From Ceratothoa steindachneri (Eukaryota; Arthropoda; Malacostraca; Isopoda; Cymothoidae): 64,000 bases of DNA. The notes beneath the pieces were generated by a model. That model saw only the letters and a list, made by a program, of their open reading frames with translations. It searched no databases and was not told the DNA's origin. A program made the position numbers and the translations under genes. Each line of letters begins with the position of its first letter. The stretch's first letter is position 1. Location: NCBI GenBank assembly GCA_963969495.1, contig OZ018326.1:178229497-178293496 (forward strand), in the 5' to 3' direction. This document shows positions 34,780 to 46,404 of the stretch, one piece after another.

Positions 34780-35460
34780 AAAAGAAAGATTGATTGGAGC
34801 TAGCTAGCACTTTCGTTATTTCCATAGCATTTTCAAACTCACAATTGTTTATGAAATATCATTCCGCTAATTTTACAAAAAGAAATATTGTCAAGTGTTT
34901 CTTAATTGGTATCTTACCTAATATAAATATTTCCCATGGCTTATTTAAACTCGAACCTTTTAAAAAAAAACTGCAAAATTACTTTATCATTCGGCTGATT
35001 TCACAAAAAGAAATATTGTCGAATGTTCTTTAATTGGCATCTTACCTAATATAAATATTCCCCCTGGCTTATTTAAACTCGACCCTGTTTTATATCATTC
35101 TCATTGCCACCCCCACCACGTGTCTCTGTTTGACTGTAGATTAACTCTTGGTCCTAAATGTTTTCGCCCTAATGATTATCCTTTAAAATGTTTTTTTTCA
35201 CTTACCATATTCCATTCATATACATGGCGTTGTCGTGTATATCGTTTTAGGGATGCATATATCTGTTATTAGTTGCTTATTGCTCCTTTTCTTGGTATTT
35301 TTCTTTCTTGTTTTTGTGTTTTTTAAAATTAGTTTGTAGTATGTGATTGGCATTCCCTTCGTATCTTTGTATCCTATATAAGGTTGTCTTCTACATTCTC
35401 ATGCTATTCCTGAAAATGAACTTGCAAATATAGTTCGAAAGTGCTTGGATTCATCTTTTA
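34780..35460 (+). mobile_element. probable PLE terminal-repeat fragment
   Basis: Non-coding. A 128-bp period tandem pair (34857-34960 and 34985-35086) shares CACAAAAAGAAATATTGTC, AATTGG.ATCTTACCTAATA and GGCTTATTTAAACTCGA. About 320 bp later comes a hammerhead-like core (35410-35440). Duplicated terminal sequence, adjacency to (TA)n and a hammerhead-like motif fit a Penelope-like terminal repeat. No RT lies nearby, so the class is inferred. Confidence 0.45.
35410..35441 (+). ncRNA. hammerhead-ribozyme-like core, decayed
   Basis: Plus strand CTGAAAA, then GAACT-loop-AGTTC (5-bp stem), then GAAAG. This matches CUGANGA-stem II-GAAA except that the catalytic G8 position reads A. Stems I and III and the cleavage triplet were not established. 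Confidence 0.4.
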
Positions 35461-35621
35461 ATTTTTCTCTGGGTTAATTTCTGCTGGGGCTTTGTTATGG
35501 CGCTGGGGGTTCGGCTTCTTCTTTGGGCGCAAAGATGAAACCTTCTTTCCCTTTGTGGGTTGGGGGTTATCGAGATTGATTTTCTCCTTTGTGCTGTGGG
35601 TCATGCAGTGATCCACAGCTA

Positions 35622-35831
35622 AAGAGTGTTCCATTAAGTCGGATCGCAGTTAGCAGTAAGTATACATTGTAGCAAAATATATATTGAGTTTTTCTACCTC
35701 TTGTAACGCTAATTTCAATCATCAATATATTGATGATTGAAAGTAGTGTCAAAGAGGCAGAAAACTCAATATATATTTTGCTGCAATGTATATTTACTGC
35801 TGACTACGATCCCTCTTAACGGAACACCCTT
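35622..35831. mobile_element. palindromic MITE, 210 bp, TA flanked
   Basis: A nearly perfect inverted repeat over its whole length. Ends are AAGAGTGTTCC and GGAACACCCTT, and the centre is CAATCATCAATATATTGATG. TA flanks at 35620-35621 and 35832-35833 give a Tc1/mariner-type target duplication. Both arms carry the same CAATATATATTTTGCT block. Mismatches are few, so it could fold into one long hairpin. Confidence 0.88.
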
Positions 35832-35834
35832 TAC

Positions 35835-36160
35835 ATTCCTCTCTAAAAATTCTTGCAAAGTGGTGATCTTTTTTAATAAATCATTAAATGCCTCAAAAGG
35901 AGTATTTGTGGGTATATTAGTGGCAGTTGAGGTCTGAAAGAAACATTATAATTCGGCTAGTTCCTCTTTGAGTGCTGCTACCGTAGCTCATACTTTGCCC
36001 GTTTCCTTCTTGTGTTCTTCTCTAATCTCACAGAATAGGTAAATGGAACTAGTTATGGCTGCATAACACCTCTTTTTTAATTCAATTGCCCAGCGAGTGC
36101 CTTCACAATTTTTGCAGACCACTTTCTTCATTTCTGCACCCGGCATGGCAGATTTATATT
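35835..36160 (-). pseudogene. unidentified exon-like coding remnant
   Basis: Minus strand, after a good 3' splice-site context (a CT-rich tract ending TTTTCCAG, with AG at 36161-36162). The frame reads AEMKKVVCKNCEGTRWAIEL, CYAAITSSIYLFCEIREEHK, then after in-frame stops ATVAALKEELAEL and FEAFNDLLKKITTLQEFLER. The latter is coiled-coil-like. The same frame continues across two stops until the MITE. Function unknown; it could be a decayed host exon or a TE gag-like segment. Confidence 0.35.
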
Positions 36161-36240
36161 CTGGAAAATGTAAAGTCGAGTGAAAAGAAGAGAGAGAGAG
36201 AGAGAGAGGACGCAAACTTGTGCTTCTTGACTCTCTGACA

Positions 36241-37030
36241 TAACGATGGTTAGGGATTAGGACGACTTTATGTTTTAGCTGGGGGAGGATATAATTTCTA
36301 ACCTGTTTTAAATTATTGTCTACTAATTTTTTTTCTTTCTGTGAACTGTAATTTACTACTTCCCTTCGAAAATATGAATAAAAGAGGACAATGCGAAAAT
36401 CATAATATAAAATGGAATCAGCGAAAGTTAAGGAAAGGGAATGGAATTAAGGAATACAACTCTTGACTTATCAAGTTATCTGAGTGAGCGTGGAATCTGA
36501 GGCCAGCCGAAAAACGGATTAACGTCCTGCTTCGTTAGAGTGAATTTCTTAATAGTTTCGTATATAAATCACTTTTTGATAGGTTGTACACATATAAATG
36601 GCAGATATTTGAATTAAAATGCAATAAAAACATCGCTGACTAACATATAACCAAGGAACCCCCCAACACTAATGAAATAAGGTTAAATATTCAATAAATT
36701 TATAACCGGGAACTGGAAACGAGATAATTTCGTATAACGAACTTCCTCGGTGTATACAATTTAAAATACTTTGGAATACTATTGTAACTAAAAGCAATAA
36801 AATCAAGAAAAACAAACAAAATACTTACCCAAGAGAGAAACAACACTGACTATTACAAATATAGAGGACTTCATTACACTATAATATATAATTAAAACGA
36901 CTAATAATGGAACTCTAAGCAAAGGAAAACGAAACAGAAAATACAAATAATCAAGAAAAGTCGATATCCTAAAATTAAATAGAGGAAGAGCAAACAACAA
37001 AAAAAATATAACCTTAGCAAAGGAAAAAAA
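36241..37030. other. AT-rich stretch without recognised genes
   Basis: The 107-codon minus frame at 36803-37126 opposes the LINE fragment and is a shadow. Nothing else seen. Confidence 0.45.
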
Positions 37031-37360
37031 TAAGAAATGATATCCGAAGCGAAAGATCTCCGCTTGAAGATCAGGGCCATCAGGGCTCACAAAGGTCAAC
37101 TTCACCAGTGCCCCGAATACCATCATAAGAGCATTATAACCATCTTTAATGAAAGCTTAAACACCTGCTACTTCCCTGACGCATTAGAAACAGCAAGAAT
37201 ATTGCTCTTCCCAAGGCCAGCAAATTTATAACATCCCAAGCCAAAATGAAAGAATCAGGCGCGCATAACGGCAATCGAAATTGGTAACATCAACATATAT
37301 GAAAAACAATGGAATATACGACGAACACACAAAGATTTAATGTAACTCCTATTGCAAGAC
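37031..37360 (+). pseudogene. Jockey-type LINE reverse transcriptase relic
   Basis: Plus-strand frame with KSIITIFNESLNTCYFPDAL then ETARILLFPRP, the LINE RT block corresponding to FNASLxxGYFPxxWKxAxIxxIPKP. About 70 bp on, another frame gives INIYEKQWNIRRTHKDLM, resembling the INxYEKLWKI segment that follows the catalytic motif in crustacean Jockey-like elements (from memory). The catalytic FADD region between them is deleted. Confidence 0.55.
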
Positions 37361-39223
37361 GTAAAACAGCCGATAGCATGTATGAATAGAAATGTACACG
37401 TAGAGACCCAAGTGTAAAGCTGTGTGTCAAAGAATAAATTCAAAATTTTATCAAAATCACCAACGAGAACGGATTCAAGGAACAATCCTAACCTTACGAT
37501 TCTATGAGAACTAAAACAAAATTATATATGGCAGGGAGCATGGCTACACTATCTTACCACTGCAATACCACTGCATATGGTGTCTCAATCAAGGAAAAAG
37601 ATATGAAAGAGTACTGAATAAGGTATCAGCTGAGAAGAAATAAAGAGCCCATACATAAGTTGAAAGAGTAGCAAAAGGATCTAAAAATTCAGCAAAAAAA
37701 GAAAGAAAACCGAAAACGATAAAAATACCCGACTTAGACGAATTATCATATGGGAGTAACTAACAAATAATTAGCAACGAATTTAAAACAGCCAAACTAT
37801 AAAATCTGAACCATAAGAATTGGATATGAAAAATACACGAGTAAAAAACCGCGAGAGAAAATGAAAATAAACAACCAACCAACGGAGGAATCAACGGGAA
37901 AGAAATATAAAATAAAAATACATTATATAAAGCATATAAAACGCAACCAAAAGAATGAATTCCATTGTGCACAAAAATATAAAACCATAAAAACAATGAG
38001 AGAATAATTGGATCTCCTGATACATATAAACTAGAGTAACTTAAAGACTTTGAGTCTGAAAAATAAAGAATGAAAGAGAGGTAAATGCAGTATGGTGGTT
38101 CGGAATCCATGTTAGTCAGAATTTCCCAATGATTTCGGGGGCATGTAAATTCATTTTTCACCTATGACTATCGAGGATGATTATTTTGCCTCCTCAGTAA
38201 ACTTTATCTCTTTTATTTTTCATTTTTCTATTCCTCTATTATAAACCTTCTACGTAACCTTGCTCCGAACTTATTACCAAGCACGTCCTCCTCGGTTCAC
38301 TGCAGCTCAATGTCAGAAATGTGGGAAGTTTCTCCATGAGCAAGTTGGCCTCAGACCTCCTCTTCTGTTCTTGCCAATCGTGTGGGGGAGGGAGGGGAGG
38401 GAAGGGGGACAAGCGAAAATTTTCCCCCTCCCTTAAAAATGAGGTGATCTTGACTGATCAGCTTCTTCCAAATTCGCATCGATGGATTAGAGGTCTCGCA
38501 GCTTGAAGAATTTTCATGCAATACACTTTGCTTTGAGCACTGGATCATTTTAGAAAGAGAGGAAGAAGAAAACGAAGATCAGTTACGTGGAACAGTAATC
38601 TAGTACTTCTACAAACCAATCAACAACACTCATTCTTCTCTTTTTCACCTAATTATTTCACATTTAAAACTTAAAAGAAGAGAGAAATTTACACTAGTTG
38701 CCAAAATTAATATTATGGCCGCCTAAAATCATTATTTCCATCCACTCCTCTCTACTTCTCGGTAGCTTAGTGTACAGACAATTCAAACTATGCCCGTAAT
38801 ATGATATGGCATAATTTGAGGGTGTGTGGAAAGCAGGTTTGAGAAATAGCCCACTACCGAACCCTCCATAATAAGCACCCTGGATGAGAGCCTAATTAAA
38901 ACCTTTGGGAAAGAGATCACTCTATACCTACTTTAGGGGCCCAGCCAAGGCGAAAGAGGGACATAAAACGGCATCTGTATGCAGTAGGCAGCTTTAATAT
39001 CCAAACGCCAAAGAGCGCCGCAGCCCCAGGTGGTGAAGGTTGGTTCAATCACCACCAATTATTAACTCCGCCCTGAGTCATCCTTTAGGAAGGAGTCCCA
39101 GTGTTCATCTACTTATCCACTTAGGATTTTCATCCAGGCAGTTATGCGAGCTATGCGCGCGCGAGGTTTTATGTGTGGAGGAGGGATGAATCTCATTTCA
39201 TGACAAATCTCTCTAAAAATACC

Positions 39224-39260
<37 letters not shown>

Positions 39261-41758
39261 TCACGTGGGGGCAGAGGCCTAGGGAGTATAGCTCTAAACA
39301 GCGTTTATGGGTAAATTCCCGGGCGATAAACGAGCTTACACGAGGCAAACTAGAGCCCGGAAATAGATCAGCTAGATGGTGCAAAGTTCACGACCACTGC
39401 GCCCCTTGATATGGAGTGGGACCCGCTTTTCTCGGCCAGCAAAATTGCTTCCGGCAACCCCGTATATAATTCCTAGCACGGGCATGAGAAAATCCGTATT
39501 ATGCAGTATTCGACAGAATCAGCCAAGGAAACGACGCGCAAATTCTCAAGTGACTCCCGCACCCTAAAGGCTAGGAGGCAAGAAACATTTATTCAGAATT
39601 AACGACAGTCAAACAACGTGAATACTCGTCCTTCTGCAAAAGCCAGCTGAGCTCCTTCCGGCGAGAATACTCCCTGATTCAAACCCCCGAGGCTCACCAC
39701 GGAAATCGTTAGACAATTACGTTTTGTCTCTTCTAACTTCGAAGATGCGCGAAGCTATTCGACCTCTAATATTCACCCATGATCCCCTCCTCCGTTTTCT
39801 TTGGGTTAGTTATTTGTGCATGCTCGTGGCGCGTGCCGAAGCATACACTAAAATCAATTTAGCTTTCCAATTAGTCCCGTGTATTTTTCATAGTGTCTCC
39901 TTTATTTTTAAATTTTAATGTTTCTATAGTAGTAAAGATTATTCTTGTTTCTCCTGTTTGATTCACAGAACCACATAGCCTTTAACTTAAATCGGCCAAA
40001 GGTAGAAGAGGCACTCGTATATAATTTTGTTGTGACCCACGCTAAAATGCAGCATTCACCTGCACCTGCTTGTCGCCTCATTTCCTCGCATCTAGGGAGG
40101 CAAATGAAGGTCAGGGAGCTCATACGTGACCTATGACATACCTGTATAAAGAATAATTAAACACAGCCAGAAAGCACGCTCCGCACAAGCCACCATGGAA
40201 GAGCGTAAAAGACCGAAAGGAGGGGTTCCTCTCCGTATCCTTTTCAGTGAAGAGAAACCAAAGGAAGAACCCTTCAGATCATTTATTAAGAAATCAACGT
40301 CATTCTATTGCGGCTAAAAGAACAGTTAAATGGTTACTTTGCATTCTGCGATACAGTAAATGAGATAGACCTACTGGTGATCGTAAAGGCAACGAAGAAT
40401 CTGGCCAGATCGGCCTCTCACCCCGCACCCCCCTTGATGTCACAAAAATATTGAGCGTGTTTACGTAACCAACCATAGAGCTCTTGAAAGCCGAGTGGAT
40501 TTGGAGTTGGTTGGCTAACGTCGCTGTACCGAGTCCGATCGCGGCATGGGCGGACATAAACATCAGTGAATGTAGAGATCGAGCTACCAATTGGTGTTGG
40601 CGCTGTGCTCCACCCTGTACTGGGGTGAGAATATCTGACACTTTTCGTTACATTGCCACTTGTCGCTCGAAAACTGTTTAGGCAAGTTGTGGTGTTGACG
40701 GTGTTCATTGTAGAATTAATTAAATAATCAATGCTCGATAAGAAAAGCATATTGAAAATATATGTAAGGTATCATTCAAGCGCTTAAAAGCTTCTGACAT
40801 CACATATTCAAACAATGCATATGAACTTGAGAGTAGCACTCTCAAAACAATTTGATTCATGCTAACATATGATTAAGGCAGAACTTTCTCTGGGGTTCTT
40901 AACCTTTCTTAGAATTATTATTTATCATTTCCTTAATTTTCATTGGTAATGATAGAACCTCTGCATAAATAAAATTATATGGATACGAATTAGAGGACAT
41001 AGTTCGCACAATTTTACTAAGGTGCGCTGACAAGCAATACTCAAACATCCTTTCTACCCAAGGCGACTTTGCGTTGAAAAGTTCCTATGATAGAAACCAC
41101 TCGAGACCACCTTAGCACTGATGAAACACAATAGATAAAATCACTCTTTTAAAATAATAAATTCTCTTTAAGCCATGAGTCCATTAGAGTTATAATTCAG
41201 ATCAAAGACCACAACTGGTTTAAATTTGTTTTCATATAAATAAATTTCTTTTATTTTTTTACTATTTTTTTATCATCTCAACATTTGAATATACTCAGTA
41301 CTAGAAAAGAATACTTCCAGCTTTCTCATTTTCATTCATACAGACTTTTGCTAGGAGGTAAATGTATTTTATAGTTTTTGAATACGTAAAGAAATGTTAT
41401 TTAAATCCCGGATATAAAATTTTCACTATTTGTTAATTACTTTTTTTTAAATTGAAGTGTTCAGGAGAGTTTCTACATTTGTTTAACTAATTTGTTTAAC
41501 TAATTTTGAACAATAGAATTCATTCTAAATGTTAGTTACCATCCGTATCAGTGATTTTATCAGGACAAAATAAAGATTTTCTATGCTTCGAGAACAAAAC
41601 TCTTCAGGCTTTTAAGCAAAAAACTGCTGTAGGATCTCTTTGATTTCATCCTCATCAAAGAATATTTGCTTGTAAAAATGATTGAATAAAAAGGTGAAAT
41701 ATATGCTGGAACAATCCTCGTAAAGAATAGAAAACAGAATCACTATAACGAGTCCTGT
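37361..41758. other. long stretch without recognised genes
   Basis: No motif-bearing frame. It contains a G-quadruplex-type G-run (38384-38408), a hairpin GGTGGTGA..TCACCACC at 39031-39058, a (GA)n run at 39231-39255, and a GC-richer region from 38.8 to 40.7 kb. The last has overlapping 60-110 codon frames on both strands (for example 40300-40750) that I cannot assign. If a host exon exists in this window it would most likely be hidden here. Confidence 0.45.
39231..39255. repeat. (GA)n microsatellite
   Basis: GAGA run with one interruption (GATAGAG). Confidence 0.9.
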
Positions 41759-42303
41759 TGTGGAGGGCCACAAATCTACACTAAACACCCAATCAATCCA
41801 ACTCGCTTTCTACACTAAGTCGGATGTGAGAAATCAAGGGAGAAATGAAACTGATTGTATATACAGTCCTTTATTTACAAAAATAGGGATAAATATATTT
41901 AAAATCTCGATATATACAAAAAACAATCCGTGCGAATACTACCAATCCTCCCCAAAATACAAACAAAGCCTTAATCTTACATGGTACAACGCTTTCTTAG
42001 GGGTTTAGGGTCCCCTTGGGGAAACGCTGGCCGGCTGCCACTCGTGTGGGCAAAATTGTTGCACACGTCTAAAAGGCCTGGTTCTTCAGAAAAAAATACA
42101 ATATACACGATCCGGTCGCGATCTCTAGGCTGTTACATCCCTCCCTCCAATGGAATACTAATTATGGCAGTATCAAATTCGACTATATTTATCAAAAATT
42201 TTGTTATTCCATCCTCTCTTACAAAAGTAATATTATCAAAGTAATAAATAGAGTCGCTTCTGGAAATAGAGAAAACAAATTTTAAAATAGAACAGGATAT
42301 TCA

Positions 42304-42397
<94 letters not shown>

Positions 42398-42510
42398 ATT
42401 AACATGTTTCTCCCTATTCACACACACATTCTTCCAGAGGGAGGGAGAGGTCAGCTAGAAAGGGGGTGGAAGAATAGCCCTACAAACACTCTCATATTCG
42501 CTCCACCACA
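41759..42510 (-). repeat. gypsy 3' LTR, expanded by (TA)n
   Basis: 752 bp against 481 bp for the 5' LTR. The extra length comes from a (TA)n tract at 42306-42399 and diverged flanking sequence within the LTR. Shared segments include GGCCAC(A/G)AATCTACACTAAACACC and CTACAAACACTCTCATATTC. Confidence 0.93.
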
Positions 42511-42523
42511 CGCCTCATTCCTT
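42511..42523 (-). promoter_or_regulatory. polypurine tract
   Basis: Minus-strand AAGGAATGAGGCG immediately upstream of the 3' LTR, the expected primer for plus-strand DNA synthesis. It is short and has one pyrimidine, so it is probably eroded. Confidence 0.6.
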
Positions 42524-43247
42524 AGGCAATTCGACCACAGTCACTCACAATACACTCTCAATCCTTACTCATGGTTACATTTATACTCAATCGCACCCTT
42601 TTGAAACCATCCATACTCATCTACTGCTCCCTGGCTACGAGTAGCAATCTGTCGGGTTCGTTCATCAGTCTTTCTGTCAGTCTCCTGGTCACTATCACTC
42701 ATATCGTCCATCATACGCTTAGCCTTCATCACGAGCTCTCTCATCTCTCGACAGAACTATTTCATACTTGTCGTAGAATGCCCCCCTTTTTGTTCTAAGA
42801 GTGCTAAGAGTGCTAATATTAATATCTTAAACAAGAGAGACGTTGAAAACACGTAAGGATATAGAGAAACGCACAAAAATTCTCAAAATAAACTTATATT
42901 TTAACTTTAACGATTTAATATACAAAATTCAAACATTAACCACAGCAATACTCCAAATATTATCATACACAAGAATTAATTCAATTAATTTGACCCTCTA
43001 AAATTGGTTAATTATGCTACACACAGCAATATATAAGATTTAGGTTTACTGACTCTACTGGAGTTTAAATACCTCAGGAATGTTATTGTCTCACGACGCG
43101 TGCCGCCTGGCCAGATGTAGGTGGGCTGGATCACGAGGTCCTTTTGGCGAGGGTAGCAGCTGATGGGGTCCACACGGTATTCAGAGAGGGGGGTTCTTTA
43201 AGGACGAGAACAATTACGGTGCTTTATGCGGCACCAAGGTAGTCATG
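42524..43247. other. gypsy 3' non-coding region
   Basis: No gene. C-rich on the plus strand to about 42.78 kb, then AT-rich, then GC-richer from about 43.08 kb. Confidence 0.5.
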
Positions 43248-43870
43248 GTCTCTCTCTTGCGAGAGTGAGTCGAACTTGGTTCTTAAACCAAGTTAACTTG
43301 GAGTGTGGTGTGACCACCGAGTAACGAGCTCGAGGGAGCTTTTCTCCTTCGTTAATTAATTCCTCATGGGCGAGGACTGAACTTGGGAAGAGTCTTCTTC
43401 AAGGGTGAGGATCAATGAGGGGGGGGGTTCTATGACGAGAATAAGTTAAACTTAAATAAGTTAACTTAAAGGTCGGTCTGGTAACCAGGAAATAGCTCGA
43501 GGATGAGCTTCTTCCTAGTTCCAGGCTTCCTTAAGGGCGAATATAACGGAGGGCGGTTTCTCTGACGAGAATAAGTTGAACTTGGTTCCTCAATTAAGTT
43601 AACTTATTAGTTCGGTGTGGCCACCGAGTAACGGCCTCGAGGGGGAGCCTTTTTCTTCTTCTTTCCTTAATTTCTCAAGGACAAAGGAATACCCCTGGTG
43701 TTTAAGATGCACCAGTATACGAAGAGTCTCTCTGACGAGAGTAAGTTGAACTTAACAAAGTTAACTTAACGTTTGGTTTGATAACCAGGGACTAGCTCAA
43801 GGATGAGCTGCTTCTTAGCCCCTTAAAGTAGGTAACCCGGCCTCTCTTGCAGGGTACTTCTTGGTCTGGC
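43248..43870. repeat. hairpin-rich tandem units inside the gypsy element
   Basis: About four diverged units of roughly 130-185 bp, beginning near 43249, 43427, 43556 and 43726. Each holds CTCT(C)TGACGAGA.TAAGTTGAACTT, AAGTTAACTTA, a GGT(G/C)TGG..ACCA hairpin and an AGCTC..GAGCT or CCTCGAGG hairpin. Not coding. Their place between integrase and the 3' LTR suggests an RNA-level role such as export or packaging, but this is a guess. Confidence 0.7.
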
Positions 43871-44903
43871 GAGCCAAGTAAACTACCTGTCCAGTCTCGT
43901 CACCTGGAGACTGACGTATTCTACCTCGATTTTCCTCAGTGTTCCTTATTTATACGTTGCCACCGCACTGGGGGAGTGGTAAGAGGGGGGCAGGCTTGAG
44001 GACGGGCCCAGGAGGGTTCTTATGCCAAACGGTTTTTCTCACGGTCTTACATCGGCTTCTCGTTAGCCTTCAAGCTTGGGAGAAACACCTCTCCAATTTC
44101 TTACTTGAATTGAAATTGAATCTCACTCTCCTGGGGGAGATCTTACATTTTAACCTTTAGGTCTTTCAAAGCAACGAGTGCTGCGGCGCTGTGGTTACGC
44201 GCTTGACCCGACGGTGCGTGGGGCCGGATGTCTTTGAGGTAATCGCCTCGTGACTCCACCGCGAGAGAACGGGGGAGTGACGTTTCCCCTACAATACTCT
44301 TCCAATCAGAACCTTCTGTCTTCATACAACCATTCATCAGCTACTCACTAACAGCTCTCATCAAACTCAAAGCACAGTCTTGTGAAACAGACATTTCACT
44401 CACATCCCCTCTATTCTCAGCAGATATACCAGAAACCATTCAACTGGTTCCCACCAGAAGCCAGAAAAGTCATTCACCTCCTCATTCTCTAAATCAAACT
44501 CTCTTCTACCCTTACAATTCATAAAACAGGAAATATCAGCCACACTAGGTTTATTCTGCCCAAACACACTATCATTCCTACTGTTCCCAAAACCAGAAAA
44601 AATAAGCCACAGGCAGCTCACTCACTTGTCTACTTACATCAACCAAATCACCCACCTGCTTATTTAAACACTCAATCTCTCTCAAGCTCCACCATACCAG
44701 AAAGACTCTGCTCAGACCTACTTTCTTTCGTACTTGCATTCTTCCTTTCACTCTTCCTTGCACGCTTTCTACTCCTCGAGACCAAGACGAGTCCTCCCAG
44801 ACAGATCCATACTATCACACTCCATCTTAACATCATGCATCTTATCTCTCTCCCTGCACAGTTCATACACCGGATGGCTCACCAGCTCTTCAGGAGCCTC
44901 TTT
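43871..44903 (-). other. region downstream of integrase
   Basis: Short minus-strand frames (for example FWWEPVEWFLVYLLRIEG at about 44.42 kb and WSVIVWICLGGLVLVSRSRK at about 44.80 kb) include one hydrophobic, membrane-like segment followed by basic residues. This might be what is left of a small extra ORF, but no envelope motif is visible. Confidence 0.3.
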
Positions 44904-46050
44904 CTAGCTCTTCAACTGACTCTGGTGAGCTCGCACTCTCTCAGTCACACCTACCTTCAAACACTCCAAAACATACGTCACAGCATTCTCCCAAACTTTT
45001 ACAACTCTATAAAGTCTCTCAAACTTTTTATTCATCTTTGACAAATTCAACCTACCATTTACTTCTCTAACCTTTAATACTTTCGCACCTAGTTCAAACA
45101 AACAAAACCTCTCATGTGCCTAACGCCATACACTCTGCTCAGTTAGCTCAAACGAAACCTATCTTTCACTCGCCTTTAAAAATTCATAACAAACTGACAC
45201 GGAGACATCCCAGTTGCATTATGTTCCGTTGAATTATACGCCTATAACACTACCCAACCATACATCCCAGGCATTCAAAGTCGTACTCATCATTCTCAAC
45301 ATCTCACACAAGGTCCTAATTGTACATTCAGCCAACCCATTCGAAGACGGGACATAGGGAGTCGTTCTTACACGCTCCATACCATTCTCTCTCAACACTC
45401 GCTCAAACAATTCACTCGCAAACCCAGGCCTATCATCACTCAGACATCTCTTAGGCTTCCATACACACATAGGAAAAAACAACTGCTCAACCATACGCGC
45501 AACTTACTTTTATGAACAACCATAACAAGCATACCAACATTCCCAGCACTTGTAAGCGGTAAAGAGACACAATCAATCACTATCAATTCAACCGGTTCTT
45601 TCGCATAAACTTTCAACTTCGTTGGCTTCAATTGCACACCTTTCACACGAAGTCGCAACATCATTCATAACAGTCCTCAGAAACGGATGGAACAGACGCT
45701 CCTTAATACACTCCCACAACTTAAACTTACCAATATGTGCATAATTATCATGCACAACTTTCATCTCTTGCATCTCTAAAATATCATCCATGACCAATAT
45801 GATCATACCGCAAAATTTGACAACATTCTTCGCACACTCATTCAACCGCATTACTTTACATTCACCTTTCATAACACAATCCTTATCAGCATCCAAAGAC
45901 AAATCATTCAATCTCATAAAGTTAACACCAAGCAAGAAACAACACGGCATTTACTCATATTTCAGAATCACGAAGTCATGCTTCACATTCACACCACTAC
46001 GCAAACTCCCATGCCACTATCATTCCATTCTCCAATACACTTATCCGTAA
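44904..46050 (-). pseudogene. gypsy integrase
   Basis: The zinc-binding HHCC part reads HDNYAHIGKFKLWECIKERL then CERCA (45.6-45.7 kb). The core follows with PVELIVIDCVSLPLTSAGN (first aspartate), KRCLSDDRPGFASELF (second aspartate) and PSSNGLAECTIRTLCEML (glutamate). The C-terminus has LGAKVLKVREVNGRLNLSK and ENAVTYVLECL, like the strand-rich DNA-binding end of gypsy integrases. The DDE residues are present, but the protein is spread over several frames. It would insert the cDNA into host chromatin if intact. Confidence 0.88.
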
Positions 46051-46404
46051 TTTCACAAGCTTACGTTAACAACATATAAATTCATTGTACTTACTAAGAA
46101 TCCTCTCGTTCACTAACGACACTTGCGCTCTAGTATCAATCAAACCACAGAAGAATCTTTCACCAACTTTCACTCTCGCTTCCATCATATAAGGTCATTC
46201 ATGTTTGCAATACACAGAAGACATAAACACAACAAAATCAGCACTGACATCTACACCGTCATCAACTCCCACATCATCATTCACCACACACTCATCTTCA
46301 TCCAGACAATAATTCTTCTCCTTCATATACGAACAGCTTTCAATCACCCAATTGTAATACACCGCTCAAACACTGCAGATTTACCAGATTAGCATTCGAA
46401 GCCT

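Noticed and set aside
37760..38161. 133-codon minus-strand hydrophobic frame
   Set aside because: AT-driven low complexity (F, L, Y, S) without motifs. It opposes the sequence following the LINE relic and is probably chance.
39031..39058. Hairpin GGTGGTGA..TCACCACC resembling a tRNA 3' half
   Set aside because: No matching 5' half or anticodon arm. An isolated perfect 8-bp stem is not enough to call an RNA gene.
43557..43590. Hammerhead-like CTGACGAG in the gypsy tandem units
   Set aside because: The CUGANGA part is present, but no GAAA follows a closing stem II in any unit.
44400..44866. Envelope gene in the gypsy element
   Set aside because: Only one short hydrophobic segment is visible. 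There is no signal peptide, cleavage site or fusion motif, and the frames are short.
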